Shown here piece after piece: positions 8,391 through 17,120 of a stretch of 50,502 bases of DNA. The notes under the pieces are model-generated. The model was not told the origin of the DNA, did not search any database, and saw only the letters and a list, made by a program, of their open reading frames with translations. Location of the stretch: positions 1-50,502 of the forward strand of contig CAMNRH010000021.1 of NCBI GenBank assembly GCA_946552115.1. The letters run 5' to 3'. The DNA is from an uncultured Lachnospiraceae bacterium (GTDB lineage: Bacteria; Bacillota; Clostridia; Lachnospirales; Lachnospiraceae). The position numbers were made by a program, and so were the translations under genes. Position 1 is the first letter of the stretch, and each line of letters opens with the position of its first letter.

Positions 8391-9440
8391 ATGTATAGAG
8401 CAGGAATTATCGGCTGCGGCAAGATTGCACAGCTGCGCCACATTCCGGAGTATGCGGCGCGGCAGGATGTGCGGCTTGCAGGATTTTATGATAAAAATAC
8501 AGCCCGGGCAAAGGAGCTTGCAGAAAAATATGGCGGAGAAAATTATCATTCCTATGAGGAGATGCTAAGTGATCCAAAGATAGATGTGGTCAGTGTCTGT
8601 ACGGCCAATCATTCCCACGCGGAGATAGCAGTTACCGCGCTGCGGGCAGGAAAGCATGTATTGTGTGAGAAACCGATGGCGGTTACGCTGAGTGAATGCG
8701 AAAGGATGGCAGAGGAGGCAGAAAAAAGCGGAAAATATCTGGTAATCGGGCATAATCAGAGACTGCTGCGCACCCATCAGGAGGCCAAAAGGCTTCTGGA
8801 AGCGGGGGAGATTGGAAAGCTGATATTTTTTCAGACCAGTTTTACCCATGCGGGACCAGAGACATGGAGTATAGACGCGGGAAAGAACGTATGGTTTTTT
8901 GATAAAAATAAGGCGGCTTTTGGGGCGATGGCAGATCTGGGAATTCACAAGACAGATTTGATACGCTACCTGACCGGAGATGAGATTGTGTCTGCGCAGG
9001 CGGTTCTTGCCACTTTGGATAAAAAGGATGGAGAGGGAAATCTAATCTCGGTAGACGACTATGCGTCCTGTGTGTACCGGCTGGGACGTGGGGCGGTCGG
9101 AACTATGACAGTAGGATGGAGTAATTACGGACAGGAGGATAATTCTACTATTTTATATGGTGAAAAGGGTGTTATGAAGATTTACTGCGACAGACAGTAC
9201 TCATTGATTATAGAAAAAAGAGACGGCAGCAGCATACGGTATGAGCTTGACCAGATCCAGACAAATGACGGGCAGTCAAAATCCGGGGTGATTGATGAAT
9301 TTATAGACTGTATTACGGAAAAGAGAGTGTCTGTGATCAGCGGCGAGGAGGCGCTTCAGTCTATGCGCGCGGTATTTTCCGCCATTAACGGAGCGGGCGG
9401 CGGCAATGGAGCGGCTGAAAGAGAAGGAGGAAACAGATGA
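8391..9440 (+). CDS. Gfo/Idh/MocA-family NAD(P)-dependent oxidoreductase
   Basis: A 349-residue dehydrogenase. The N-terminal Rossmann fold has IIGCGKIAQLRHIPEY, with the GxGxxA-type dinucleotide loop, and the hallmark EKPMAVTLSECE follows at about residue 95. The C-terminal alpha/beta sheet domain contains ADLGIHKTDLIRYLTG, whose D-x-x-x-H type pair is usual at the active site. Members oxidise a sugar or inositol hydroxyl to a ketone. AGGAGG precedes the ATG. The stop overlaps the next isomerase gene by 4 bases, so the two enzymes are co-translated and probably act in sequence. Confidence 0.88.
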   Translation: MYRAGIIGCGKIAQLRHIPEYAARQDVRLAGFYDKNTARAKELAEKYGGENYHSYEEMLSDPKIDVVSVCTANHSHAEIAVTALRAGKHVLCEKPMAVTLSECERMAEEAEKSGKYLVIGHNQRLLRTHQEAKRLLEAGEIGKLIFFQTSFTHAGPETWSIDAGKNVWFFDKNKAAFGAMADLGIHKTDLIRYLTGDEIVSAQAVLATLDKKDGEGNLISVDDYASCVYRLGRGAVGTMTVGWSNYGQEDNSTILYGEKGVMKIYCDRQYSLIIEKRDGSSIRYELDQIQTNDGQSKSGVIDEFIDCITEKRVSVISGEEALQSMRAVFSAINGAGGGNGAAEREGGNR

Positions 9441-10351
9441 AATTAGGATTAGTCAGTGCAATTTTAGGGGATGAAAGCTTTGAGCGTATGATTGATATCA
9501 TAGAAGAGATTGGGTTTGCCTGCGTAGAGGCGGCGTGCTGGCCGTCAGGGAAGGCAGAGCGCAGATATGCGGGAGTGACACATATTGACGTGGGAGAGCT
9601 TGACGAAAAGAAAAAAGAGTATATTTTGCAGTATTGCGGGGAGAGGGGAATCGAGCTGTCGGCGCTCGCTTTTTATCCGAATACAATGGATCCGGACCCA
9701 GAGAGAAGGGCGGCGAATATCGCGCATCTAAAGAAAGTAATCCGGGCGGCCAGGCTGCTTGAGGTGGGAATGGTGACCACCTTTATCGGGCGGGATCAGA
9801 CTAGGACTGTGGAGGAAAACCTGGATCTTTTCGCGGAAATCTGGGGGGAGCTTATAGAATGCGCGGAGGAGAACCGTGTTAAGATTGCAATCGAAAATTG
9901 CCCGATGCTGTTCGGGAGAGAACAGTGGCCGGGAGGACAGAATCTTGCAGTCAGCCCGAGCGTATGGCGGAGGATGTTCGAGATATTTCCGAGCAAGTAC
10001 TTTGGCCTGAACTATGATCCCAGCCATTTTGTGTGGCAGAGGATGGATTATATCAAGCCTCTCTATGAGTTCAGGGATAAAATCTTCCATGTTCATTTTA
10101 AGGATATTAAGGTATATCCGGATAAGCTCGACGACGTGGGGATTATGGCGTATCCCCTTGAATATATGGCGCCGAAGCTTCCGGGACTCGGAGACGTAAG
10201 GTGGGATCGGTTCGTGAGCGCCCTTACGGATATAGGCTACGACGGATATGCGTGTATAGAGGTAGAGGACAGAAGCTTTGAGGGGAGTAAGGAGGATGTG
10301 AGAAGAAGTCTTGTGCTCAGTAAAAGGTATATGGAACAGTTTGTTATATAA
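9437..10351 (+). CDS. Sugar phosphate isomerase/epimerase (second AP endonuclease 2-type TIM barrel)
   Basis: A 304-residue TIM barrel of the xylose-isomerase-like fold. Metal-site strands are seen in KIAIENCPM (Glu), GLNYDPSHFVW (Asp and His), IFHVHFKDIKV (His) and YACIEVEDRSF (Glu), the full set of the family. It is only distantly like the enzyme at 6265. Coupling to the Gfo/Idh/MocA gene (ATGA overlap) matches the usual pair in inositol, keto-sugar and glycoside oxidation pathways, where the dehydrogenase makes a ketone and the barrel enzyme isomerises or cleaves the product. The exact reaction is not known. Confidence 0.82.
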   Translation: MKLGLVSAILGDESFERMIDIIEEIGFACVEAACWPSGKAERRYAGVTHIDVGELDEKKKEYILQYCGERGIELSALAFYPNTMDPDPERRAANIAHLKKVIRAARLLEVGMVTTFIGRDQTRTVEENLDLFAEIWGELIECAEENRVKIAIENCPMLFGREQWPGGQNLAVSPSVWRRMFEIFPSKYFGLNYDPSHFVWQRMDYIKPLYEFRDKIFHVHFKDIKVYPDKLDDVGIMAYPLEYMAPKLPGLGDVRWDRFVSALTDIGYDGYACIEVEDRSFEGSKEDVRRSLVLSKRYMEQFVI

Positions 10352-10431
10352 ATAAAAACCGCCTGTTTACAAGTGAGGGCAGGTATAGTAAGATCGGAAT
10401 ATATGGAAACGATTCAGGAGGAGACCGTCTC

Positions 10432-11343
10432 GTGGAAGATGCTTATGTATTGCAGTTATCAAACCAGAAATTTCCGGAACTATATTTGTGTTCCTGCGGC
10501 TACAGCAAATGTGAGCCCTTGCACAGCTTCGGCCCGGCTGTCCGTCCGGACTATCTGATTCATTATATTTTGAAAGGAAAGGGCAGTTACCGGGTCGGAG
10601 ATGTCCGGTACTGCCTGGAAGAAGGGCAGGGATTTTTAATCGAGCCGGATGTGCTGACCTTTTATCAGGCGGATGAAGAGGAACCGTGGGAATATCTGTG
10701 GATTGGTTTTAACGGAGCGAATGTTGAGGAGTATCTGCGGGACGTCGGCCTTAACAGTGAGAAGTTAATTTTTCGCAGCGGCGACGCGGAAAGTCTTAAG
10801 CAAATGCTTCTTAAAATGCTGAGGAGCGCCACAGGAAGCATTGCAGATCAATATGAACGGCAGAGTCTTTTGTATTCTTTTTTTGCTGTGTTGTCAAAAA
10901 ATATGGATATCAGTACCCCGAAAGAACAGGACGGAGAAAATATACATATACGGCGTGCGGTGGAGTATGTCCGCAACCATTATTTTGACGCCATAGGAGT
11001 GGCGGACATTGCCAGGTATGTCTGTATTGACCGGACGTATCTGTATGAGCTGTTCCGAAAGTATCTGGGCGTTTCTCCACAGTATTACCTGGTGAACTAC
11101 CGTCTTACGAGGGCGGAGGAGCTTTTGACCCACACAGAGCTTACGCTTTCGGAGATTGCGCTGTCGTGCGGATATCAGAATGCCTATTCTTTTGGAAAGG
11201 CGTTTAAGGCGAAGCGGGGAATTGCTCCGATAAAGTTCCGGGAGAAAAACCGCAGCGAGAAGAAAGAATATTTGGAACATCATAAGGACGTATTGAAAGA
11301 TATGATAGTTGAAGACAGTAAAGTACAGCGGGGAACAGAGTAA
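10432..11343 (+). CDS. AraC-family transcriptional activator with cupin-like sensor domain
   Basis: A 303-residue regulator. The N-terminal half is an AraC-type sugar-sensing cupin (GKGSYRVGDVRYCLEEGQGF, then EPWEYLWIGFNG). The C-terminal half has the two AraC helix-turn-helices: VADIARYVCIDRTYLYELFR and LSEIALSCGYQNAYSFGKAF. The GTG start has AGGAGGAG about 8 bases ahead. Its neighbour is an alpha-galactosidase, so it resembles MsmR/RafR activators of raffinose or melibiose genes. A 21-bp-spaced direct repeat in front of that gene is its likely target. Confidence 0.88.
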   Translation: MEDAYVLQLSNQKFPELYLCSCGYSKCEPLHSFGPAVRPDYLIHYILKGKGSYRVGDVRYCLEEGQGFLIEPDVLTFYQADEEEPWEYLWIGFNGANVEEYLRDVGLNSEKLIFRSGDAESLKQMLLKMLRSATGSIADQYERQSLLYSFFAVLSKNMDISTPKEQDGENIHIRRAVEYVRNHYFDAIGVADIARYVCIDRTYLYELFRKYLGVSPQYYLVNYRLTRAEELLTHTELTLSEIALSCGYQNAYSFGKAFKAKRGIAPIKFREKNRSEKKEYLEHHKDVLKDMIVEDSKVQRGTE

Positions 11344-11375
11344 GGGATTTATTTTGTTCCCCGCTGTATTTTTGT
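11324..11375 (+). terminator. Strong Rho-independent terminator overlapping the araC stop
   Basis: TACAGCGGGGAACA (11324-11337) and TGTTCCCCGCTGTA (11355-11368) form a perfect 14-bp stem followed by TTTTTG. The left arm lies inside the last codons of the regulator gene. Confidence 0.9.
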
Positions 11376-11387
11376 AAGACCTAAAAT

Positions 11388-11462
11388 CCGACATTTGGAT
11401 ATTTTCATTCGACATATGGGCATATGCGCCCGGATATTTTTTTCATACAATTGTTTTATAAT
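11388..11462 (+). promoter_or_regulatory. Activator-type promoter of the alpha-galactosidase gene
   Basis: TATAAT at 11457-11462 has no good -35 box at the right distance, which is typical of an activator-dependent promoter. Upstream, CGACATTTGG (11389-11398) and CGACATATGG (11410-11419) form a direct repeat with a 21-base period, two helical turns. This is the usual layout of an AraC-family site adjoining the -35 region. The AraC gene just upstream is the likely activator. Confidence 0.6.
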
Positions 11463-11531
11463 AATATAAGAACTGCCCGGCAGTCTTTTTATAGAATGAT
11501 ATGATCGGCGGAAAGCAGAACGGAGGTATTT

Positions 11532-13793
11532 ATGAGTATTCTATTTAGTGAACATGCAAAAACATTTCACCTGTATAATCAGGAAATCAGCTACATTATG
11601 ACGGTTCTTCCCAACGGACATATGGGGCAGCTATATTTTGGTAAGCGGGTTCATCACAGGGAGGATTTTTCCTATCTTTATGAGACGGCACAGCGCCCGA
11701 TGTCGTCCTGTGTGTATGAGGATGATGATATCTTATCGGACGGGTATTCCCTGTCGCTGGAGCATGTGAAGCAGGAATACGGCGTGTATGGAACGACGGA
11801 TTTCCGCCGCCCTGCGGTGGAAATCCTGCAGCCAAACGGAAGCAGAATCTGCGATTTTAAATATAAACGGCATGAGATTATGGGAGGAAAGCCGGGGCTT
11901 GCCGGGCTTCCCGCCACCTATACCGAAGACGGCGGGGAGGCGGAGACGCTGCGGCTTATTCTTGAGGATTCTCTTACGGGGGTCATTTTGGAATTGCTGT
12001 ATACTATTTTTGTAAGGGGAGGTATTCTTGCCAGGAGTGCAAAGATTACGAATGAGGGAAAGGAAGCGCTCCATCTGACGACGGCAATGAGTCTGTGTAT
12101 GGATTTGCCGGACTATGACTATGAATGGCTTCAGTTCTCCGGCGCGTGGGCGAGGGAGCGGCACCTTAAGGTGAGAAAGCTTGAACAGGGCATTCAGGCG
12201 GTGGACAGCCGCAGGGGGCATTCTTCCCACGAGCACAATCCCTTTATTGTACTGAAGCGTCCGTCGGCCGACGAATTCCAGGGGGAGGTTATAGGATTCA
12301 GCCTGATATACAGCGGTAATTTTCTCGCTCAGGCGGAGGTGGACACCCATGATACGACGAGAGTCTTGCTGGGGATTCATCCCATGGGCTTTGACTGGAA
12401 GCTTGAAAGGGGCGAAAGCTTTCAGACGCCGGAGGCGGTGATGGTCTATTCACAGCAGGGTTTAAACGGAATGAGCCAGACGTTCCACCGGCTGTATCAG
12501 AAGCGTCTTGCCAGAGGATACTGGAGAGACAGGGAGAGGCCGATTCTGAATAATAACTGGGAAGCGACGTATTTTGATTTTACGGAGGATCGCCTTGTAG
12601 AGATTGCAGAAAAAGCAAAGGAATGCGGCGTCGAGCTGTTCGTACTGGACGACGGCTGGTTTGGCGAAAGGAGCAGCGACCATGCGGGACTTGGCGACTG
12701 GGCTGCAAATACGGAGCGTTTGCCGCGTGGAATTACCGGACTTGCGGAGCGGATTGAGGAGCTTGGCATGAAGTTCGGCCTCTGGTTTGAGCCGGAGATG
12801 GTGAATGAGGATTCCGATCTCTACCGCGCCCATCCGGACTGGATTCTTTCCACTCCGGAAAGAAGCGCGTCCCAGGGGAGAAATCAGTATGTGCTTGACT
12901 TTTCCCGGAAAGAGGTTGTAGACTGCATCTATGAGATGATGGCAAAAATCTTAAGTGAGGCGAAGGTTTCTTATATTAAGTGGGATATGAACCGCAGTAT
13001 TACGGAGTGTTATTCGAAAGTGCTTCCGCCTGATCGGCAGGGAGAGGTATTCCACCGGTATATTTTGGGTGTTTACGACTTGTATGAGCGTCTGAATACA
13101 GCTTTTCCCAGGCTTCTTTTTGAATCCTGCGCAAGCGGCGGCGGACGCTTTGATCCGGGCATCTTATATTATGCGCCTCAGGGGTGGGCGAGCGATGACT
13201 CGGACGCCATAGAGCGTCTGAGAATCCAGTATGGGACATCCTTTTGCTATCCGATCAGCAGTATCGGAAGTCATGTATCTGTGACGCCCAATCATCAGGT
13301 GTTCCGCAATACGCCTCTTAGCACAAGGGCGAATGTGGCGTATTTCGGTACGTTTGGGTACGAGCTGGATCTGAATAAGCTGACGGAAGAAGAGCAGAAG
13401 ATCGTAAAAGAGCAGATTGTTTTTATGAAAAAGTATCGCAAGCTTCTGCAGTTTGGAACCTTTTACAGGCTTTTGAGTCCCTTTGAGGGGAATCTTACAT
13501 GCTGGATGGTTGTAAGCGAGGACCAGAAAGAAGCGGTGATAGGGTGGTACCGCACGCTAAGCCACTCGAATCTGCCGTTTGCGAGAGTTCGTCTTCACGG
13601 CCTGAATCCGGATTTCTGCTATGAAGAACAGAATACGTTAGAAACCCATTTCGGCGACGAGCTTATGAATATCGGGCTGATTACCTCTGACGGTATGTCC
13701 GGCCAGGTGGAGGGATGTACGGGAGAATACGGCGATTTTGATTCCAGGCTTTATATATTGAAGGCTCTGCCGCAGAATGAAAGGAAGGATTAG
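11532..13793 (+). CDS. aga: Alpha-galactosidase, glycoside hydrolase family 36
   Basis: A 753-residue cytosolic enzyme that removes terminal alpha-1,6-galactose from melibiose, raffinose and stachyose. Residues 1-330 form the N-terminal beta-sandwich and the rest is the catalytic barrel. Visible landmarks are FVLDDGWFGER, the nucleophile Asp485 in YIKWDMNRSITE, ESCASGGGRFDPG, and the acid/base Asp555 in WASDDSDAIERL; the 70-residue spacing of the two acids is normal for GH36. Full length, with no signal peptide and an ACGGAGG ribosome site. No sugar transporter lies directly beside it, so the substrate must be imported by a system elsewhere or by the ABC importer at 1690-6243. Confidence 0.95.
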   Translation: MSILFSEHAKTFHLYNQEISYIMTVLPNGHMGQLYFGKRVHHREDFSYLYETAQRPMSSCVYEDDDILSDGYSLSLEHVKQEYGVYGTTDFRRPAVEILQPNGSRICDFKYKRHEIMGGKPGLAGLPATYTEDGGEAETLRLILEDSLTGVILELLYTIFVRGGILARSAKITNEGKEALHLTTAMSLCMDLPDYDYEWLQFSGAWARERHLKVRKLEQGIQAVDSRRGHSSHEHNPFIVLKRPSADEFQGEVIGFSLIYSGNFLAQAEVDTHDTTRVLLGIHPMGFDWKLERGESFQTPEAVMVYSQQGLNGMSQTFHRLYQKRLARGYWRDRERPILNNNWEATYFDFTEDRLVEIAEKAKECGVELFVLDDGWFGERSSDHAGLGDWAANTERLPRGITGLAERIEELGMKFGLWFEPEMVNEDSDLYRAHPDWILSTPERSASQGRNQYVLDFSRKEVVDCIYEMMAKILSEAKVSYIKWDMNRSITECYSKVLPPDRQGEVFHRYILGVYDLYERLNTAFPRLLFESCASGGGRFDPGILYYAPQGWASDDSDAIERLRIQYGTSFCYPISSIGSHVSVTPNHQVFRNTPLSTRANVAYFGTFGYELDLNKLTEEEQKIVKEQIVFMKKYRKLLQFGTFYRLLSPFEGNLTCWMVVSEDQKEAVIGWYRTLSHSNLPFARVRLHGLNPDFCYEEQNTLETHFGDELMNIGLITSDGMSGQVEGCTGEYGDFDSRLYILKALPQNERKD

Positions 13794-13816
13794 CAGCTAT
13801 GAAAAGGGAGAGGAAT

Positions 13817-14461
13817 ATGTTTATAAAACGCTGTGTTATGATGGTGACAGGGATTCTTTTTATCGGGATCTGTGTGGGTGCGTACCGTCTGAGCGCATTT
13901 GGCGTGGATGCGTTTACCTGTATGAATCTGGGAATCAGCGGTTTTCTCCATATGACCTTTGGAACATGGCAGTTGATTATGAACGCGGCAATTTTAGCAG
14001 TTGTTTTTTTTACGGTGCGCCACTGTATCGGCGCGGGAACGATTGTCAATATGATCTGCGTCGGTTATATGGCGGATTTTATCTGCTGGCTGTTTCAGGG
14101 AGTGCTTCAGGTGGAGATGACGCTTCCGCTGCGGATGATTGCTTTGTTTATCGGGAGTGTGTTCGCGGGGCTTGGCGTAGCGTTTTATATGGTGGCGGAT
14201 ATGGGAATTGCGCCCTATGACAGTGTTGCGCTCATGATAGAAAAAGCGGCGAAAGGAAAGATTCCCTTTCAGTATGCGAGAGTATGCAGTGATATTACGG
14301 CAGTTATTGTGGGGATTGTGTTCTGTCTTCTTTCCGGCGGAAATTTGTGGATGGTTATCGGACTCGGAACGGTTTGCAATGCTTTATTTAACGGACCATT
14401 AATCCAGTTTTTTAGGCTGCATGTAGCGCTTCCGATTATGGGGAGGAGGGAGAACCATTGA
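13817..14461 (+). CDS. YczE/YitT-like membrane protein
   Basis: A 214-residue membrane protein with five to six hydrophobic segments. It resembles the YczE/YyaS group: IGICVGAYRLSAFGVDAFTC at the start, an acidic-glycine motif MVADMGIAPYDSVALMIEKA in the middle, and Asp in VCSDITAVIVGIVFCLLSGG. The group is widespread in Firmicutes and its function is not settled; B. subtilis YczE affects bacillaene/surfactin-type production. The ATG at 13817 follows GGGAGAGG; an in-frame ATG at 13799 would add six residues. It follows the galactosidase by 23 bases and may be read through from it. Confidence 0.75.
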   Translation: MFIKRCVMMVTGILFIGICVGAYRLSAFGVDAFTCMNLGISGFLHMTFGTWQLIMNAAILAVVFFTVRHCIGAGTIVNMICVGYMADFICWLFQGVLQVEMTLPLRMIALFIGSVFAGLGVAFYMVADMGIAPYDSVALMIEKAAKGKIPFQYARVCSDITAVIVGIVFCLLSGGNLWMVIGLGTVCNALFNGPLIQFFRLHVALPIMGRRENH

Positions 14462-14477
14462 TTTTCCGGTCTGTTTT

Positions 14478-14506
14478 TTCACGGACGTGGGTTTTCGGCA
14501 TATAAT
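14478..14506 (+). promoter_or_regulatory. Sigma-A promoter before the 119-residue gene
   Basis: TATAAT at 14501-14506 with TTCACG (4 of 6 matches) 17 bases upstream at 14478-14483. Confidence 0.6.
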
Positions 14507-14539
14507 GTAGCATATACTGATTGTTGGGAGTGTATGTGA

Positions 14540-14899
14540 ATGGATAACAGACTGCCTTATTATATGAAATATCCGATGCCGCTCATCTATGATGACGACC
14601 GTATAAATCGGAGAGATTACGATTATATGAAAAGCGTATATCCGGATACGGCAAAACGCCTCCTGCCGTATGTGGAAGAGGAATGTGACCGTTTGGAATA
14701 TGACGGAAGTATGATGTATGACGAATATCCGGATAAGCTGGGACTTCGGCTTATGTGCAGACGAATCTATGAAAGAGCGAAAGAGGACGAGGAAAATCCG
14801 GGTGAATGGCTTCATGATTTGATAGAAGTTATGGCTTATCAGGAGCTTTTAAGAAGACGGTGCGAGTATAGAAATGGGAGAAGAAAGCTGTATTACTGA
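14540..14899 (+). CDS. Conserved hypothetical protein, tyrosine-rich, 119 residues
   Basis: I do not recognise a named family. The protein is rich in Tyr, Asp, Glu and Arg and has no membrane segment. It opens with MDNRLPYYMKYPMPLIYDDD, contains a likely helical middle (MKSVYPDTAKRLLPYVEEEC, then LRLMCRRIYERAKEDEE) and ends in RNGRRKLYY. It has its own promoter, a GGGAGTG ribosome site and a terminator, so it is expressed as a single gene. Similar short proteins are common in Lachnospiraceae genomes, from memory. Confidence 0.7.
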   Translation: MDNRLPYYMKYPMPLIYDDDRINRRDYDYMKSVYPDTAKRLLPYVEEECDRLEYDGSMMYDEYPDKLGLRLMCRRIYERAKEDEENPGEWLHDLIEVMAYQELLRRRCEYRNGRRKLYY

Positions 14900-14906
14900 T
14901 GCTGCG

Positions 14907-14944
14907 GGAGGGCGGAGACGGCGAGTGATTTCCGGCCCTCTTTT
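14907..14944 (+). terminator. Terminator after the 119-residue gene
   Basis: GAGGGC (14907-14912) pairs with GCCCTC (14934-14939), extended by a GGA/TCC step with a bulge, followed by TTTTCGATT. Confidence 0.65.
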
Positions 14945-15029
14945 CGATTCGGGATTTTGGGGATAGTAGACGAATGAAGATAAATGTGATAAAATGGGTG
15001 TCGGAAACAGGAGGAAAGGGATTTCATAT

Positions 15030-15524
15030 ATGAAAAATATCATTTTCATAGGAATGCCTGCGGCAGGAAAAAGTACGGTGGGCGTTATTATAGCAAAGCG
15101 TCTGGGATATCGTTTTATAGACACGGACATATTGATACAGGAACAGGAAAAGAAGCTTTTGAAAGAAATTATTGCAGAAAAAGGGATTGAAGGCTTTCTT
15201 GAAGTTGAAGACCGTGTGAATGCTGAGGTTGAGGCGGAGCATTCGGTGATAGCTCCGGGCGGAAGCGTCGTTTATTGTGAAAATGCGATGAAGCATTATA
15301 AAGAAATCGGATTGATCGTATATTTGCAAATATCATTTGACATAATAAACAGAAGAATTAGAAATGCAAAAAACCGCGGTGTTGTACTGAAAGAGGGGCA
15401 GACCTTTAAGGATTTGTATGAAGAAAGAGCCGTTCTTTTTGAGCGTTATGCGGATGTGATTATCTGCGAGGACGGATTAAGCCTGGAGGAGACGGTTGAT
15501 AAGGTGATGGAGGTACTGCAGTAG
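15030..15524 (+). CDS. aroK: Shikimate kinase
   Basis: A 164-residue P-loop kinase that phosphorylates shikimate in the chorismate pathway. It has Walker A GMPAAGKST, the shikimate/Mg2+ Asp pair in FIDTDILI, the substrate loop APGGSVVY (usually GGG) and the lid with NRGVVLKEGQTF, where the Arg before GVV holds shikimate. The length is normal. The ATG at 15030 follows AGGAGG; the in-frame start at 14994 lies in the leader. It stands alone rather than in an aro operon. Other small nucleoside or gluconate kinases share this fold, so the substrate is likely but not proven. Confidence 0.82.
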   Translation: MKNIIFIGMPAAGKSTVGVIIAKRLGYRFIDTDILIQEQEKKLLKEIIAEKGIEGFLEVEDRVNAEVEAEHSVIAPGGSVVYCENAMKHYKEIGLIVYLQISFDIINRRIRNAKNRGVVLKEGQTFKDLYEERAVLFERYADVIICEDGLSLEETVDKVMEVLQ

Positions 15525-15586
15525 CGGTCAGAATATGACAGTTTACGGACGGCGGATATCTTCAAAATATTACGCATAGGTTACAT

Positions 15587-15629
15587 ATTTGTAAAAAATG
15601 TTTTACAAATCATGATTTTATGTTATACT
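15587..15629 (+). promoter_or_regulatory. murA promoter with a perfect 10-bp palindrome over the -35 box
   Basis: ATTTGTAAAA (15587-15596) and TTTTACAAAT (15601-15610) form a perfect 10-bp inverted repeat with a 4-base spacer. The right arm contains TTTACA (15602-15607), a 5-of-6 -35 box, 16 bases before TATACT (15624-15629). A regulator bound to the palindrome would block or position RNA polymerase. The family of that regulator cannot be told from the site. Confidence 0.6.
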
Positions 15630-15703
15630 TATAGATATGCACAGCGAAGATTGGCTTAATATAGGGGTTTGAGGGATTAAATATATTAATATTGAGGTGT
15701 AGT

Positions 15704-16996
15704 ATGGAACAATATGTTATCAAAGGCGGGCATCCTCTTGTTGGAGAGGTTGAAATTGGCGGCGCAAAAAATGCGGCACTTGCAATTCTGGCTGCGGCGA
15801 TTATGACAGATGAGACTGTTCGTATAGATAATCTTCCGGATGTAAATGATGTCAATGTGATGTTAGATGCAATTGCGGGAATCGGCGGTATGGTTCATCG
15901 TATCGACCGTCATACCGTGCAGATTAATGGGAAGAAAATTCATGACATTAGTATTGAGTACGATTATATAAAGAAAATCAGGGCGTCCTATTATCTCCTG
16001 GGCGCACTTCTTGGAAAATACAGGCATGCTGAGGTAGCGCTTCCGGGAGGCTGTAACATAGGAAGCCGCCCGATTGACCAGCATTTGAAAGGCTTTCGTG
16101 CATTGGGAGCAGATGTGGATATTGAGCACGGAAAGATTATTGCGGAGGCAGATCGCCTGAGAGGAAAGCATATTTATTTTGATGTTGTAACTGTTGGCGC
16201 CACAATTAATGTAATGATGGCAGCTACGATGGCTGAAGGCCTTACCATTATGGAGAATGTTGCAAAGGAGCCGCACGTTGTTGATGTCGCCAATTTTTTA
16301 AACAGCATGGGGGCGAATATCCGGGGTGCGGGTACGGATGTAATTAAAATCCGGGGTGTACAGCGGCTTCACAGTACAGAATATTCCGTCATACCGGATC
16401 AGATAGAGGCTGGTACATTTATGTTTGCCGCAGCGGCGACAAGAGGCGATGTTACGGTTTTGAATGTAATTCCGAAGCATCTGGAGGCGACGGTCGCAAA
16501 GCTGGTTGAGATTGGCTGTGAAGTGGAAGAATTTGACGATGCAGTTCGTGTCGTTTCTAAGGGGGGCTTAAAAAGCACACATGTAAAGACGCTGCCGTAT
16601 CCGGGATTTCCGACAGACATGCAGCCTCAGATTGGCGTTACGTTAGCTTTATGCTCGGGGACAAGTACCATTACAGAAAGCATATTTGAAAATCGTTTTA
16701 AATATCTGGATGAGCTTGCAAGAATGGGAGCAAATATTAAAATAGAAGGAAATTCCGCGACGATTGAAGGCGTCAGACGCTTTTCGGCTACGCGGGTGAG
16801 CGCGCCGGATCTTCGTGCCGGAGCGGCACTTTGTATCGCGGGGCTGGCGACGGACGGTATTACGATTGTGGATGATATTTTATATATTCAGAGGGGATAC
16901 GAGCGATTCGAAGAAAAGCTGCGCGGTATTGGAGGAATCATCGAGAAAGTTTCTACAGAAAGAGAAATACAGAAATTTAAACTGAAAGTAAGCTGA
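15704..16996 (+). CDS. murA: UDP-N-acetylglucosamine 1-carboxyvinyltransferase
   Basis: A 430-residue enzyme for the first committed step of peptidoglycan synthesis, transferring enolpyruvate from PEP to UDP-GlcNAc; the target of fosfomycin. The substrate loop starts GGAKNAALAILAAAI, with the conserved Lys-Asn pair. The catalytic Cys117 lies in LPGGCNIGSRPIDQH, so the enzyme should be fosfomycin-sensitive. PTDMQPQ and the C-terminal RAGAALCIAGLA are also typical. The ATG at 15704 follows GAGGTG; a TTG at 15692 is in frame but unlikely. Firmicutes carry two MurA paralogues and I cannot tell which this is. Confidence 0.95.
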   Translation: MEQYVIKGGHPLVGEVEIGGAKNAALAILAAAIMTDETVRIDNLPDVNDVNVMLDAIAGIGGMVHRIDRHTVQINGKKIHDISIEYDYIKKIRASYYLLGALLGKYRHAEVALPGGCNIGSRPIDQHLKGFRALGADVDIEHGKIIAEADRLRGKHIYFDVVTVGATINVMMAATMAEGLTIMENVAKEPHVVDVANFLNSMGANIRGAGTDVIKIRGVQRLHSTEYSVIPDQIEAGTFMFAAAATRGDVTVLNVIPKHLEATVAKLVEIGCEVEEFDDAVRVVSKGGLKSTHVKTLPYPGFPTDMQPQIGVTLALCSGTSTITESIFENRFKYLDELARMGANIKIEGNSATIEGVRRFSATRVSAPDLRAGAALCIAGLATDGITIVDDILYIQRGYERFEEKLRGIGGIIEKVSTEREIQKFKLKVS

Positions 16997-17011
16997 CGAT
17001 TGAAAAAAGAA

Positions 17012-17075
17012 AGCAACGGCCAGAGGTTTTGAGAGAATATATTTCCTTAAAATCTCTGGTTTTTCATTGCTTTTA
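17012..17075 (+). terminator. Terminator after murA
   Basis: CCAGAGGTTTT (17020-17030) pairs with AAAATCTCTGG (17049-17059) with one mismatch, followed by TTTTTC. Outer flanks AAGCAA and TTGCTT extend the stem. Confidence 0.75.
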
Positions 17076-17120
17076 CTGATGAGTAAGTTTATACTGTAGA
17101 AAGGAAATAAGGAGGAGAAA

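Noticed and set aside
11733-12380. A 215-codon open frame antisense to the alpha-galactosidase gene
   Set aside because: It has no ribosome site, no known domain and lies fully opposite a well-conserved GH36 gene; a codon-bias shadow.
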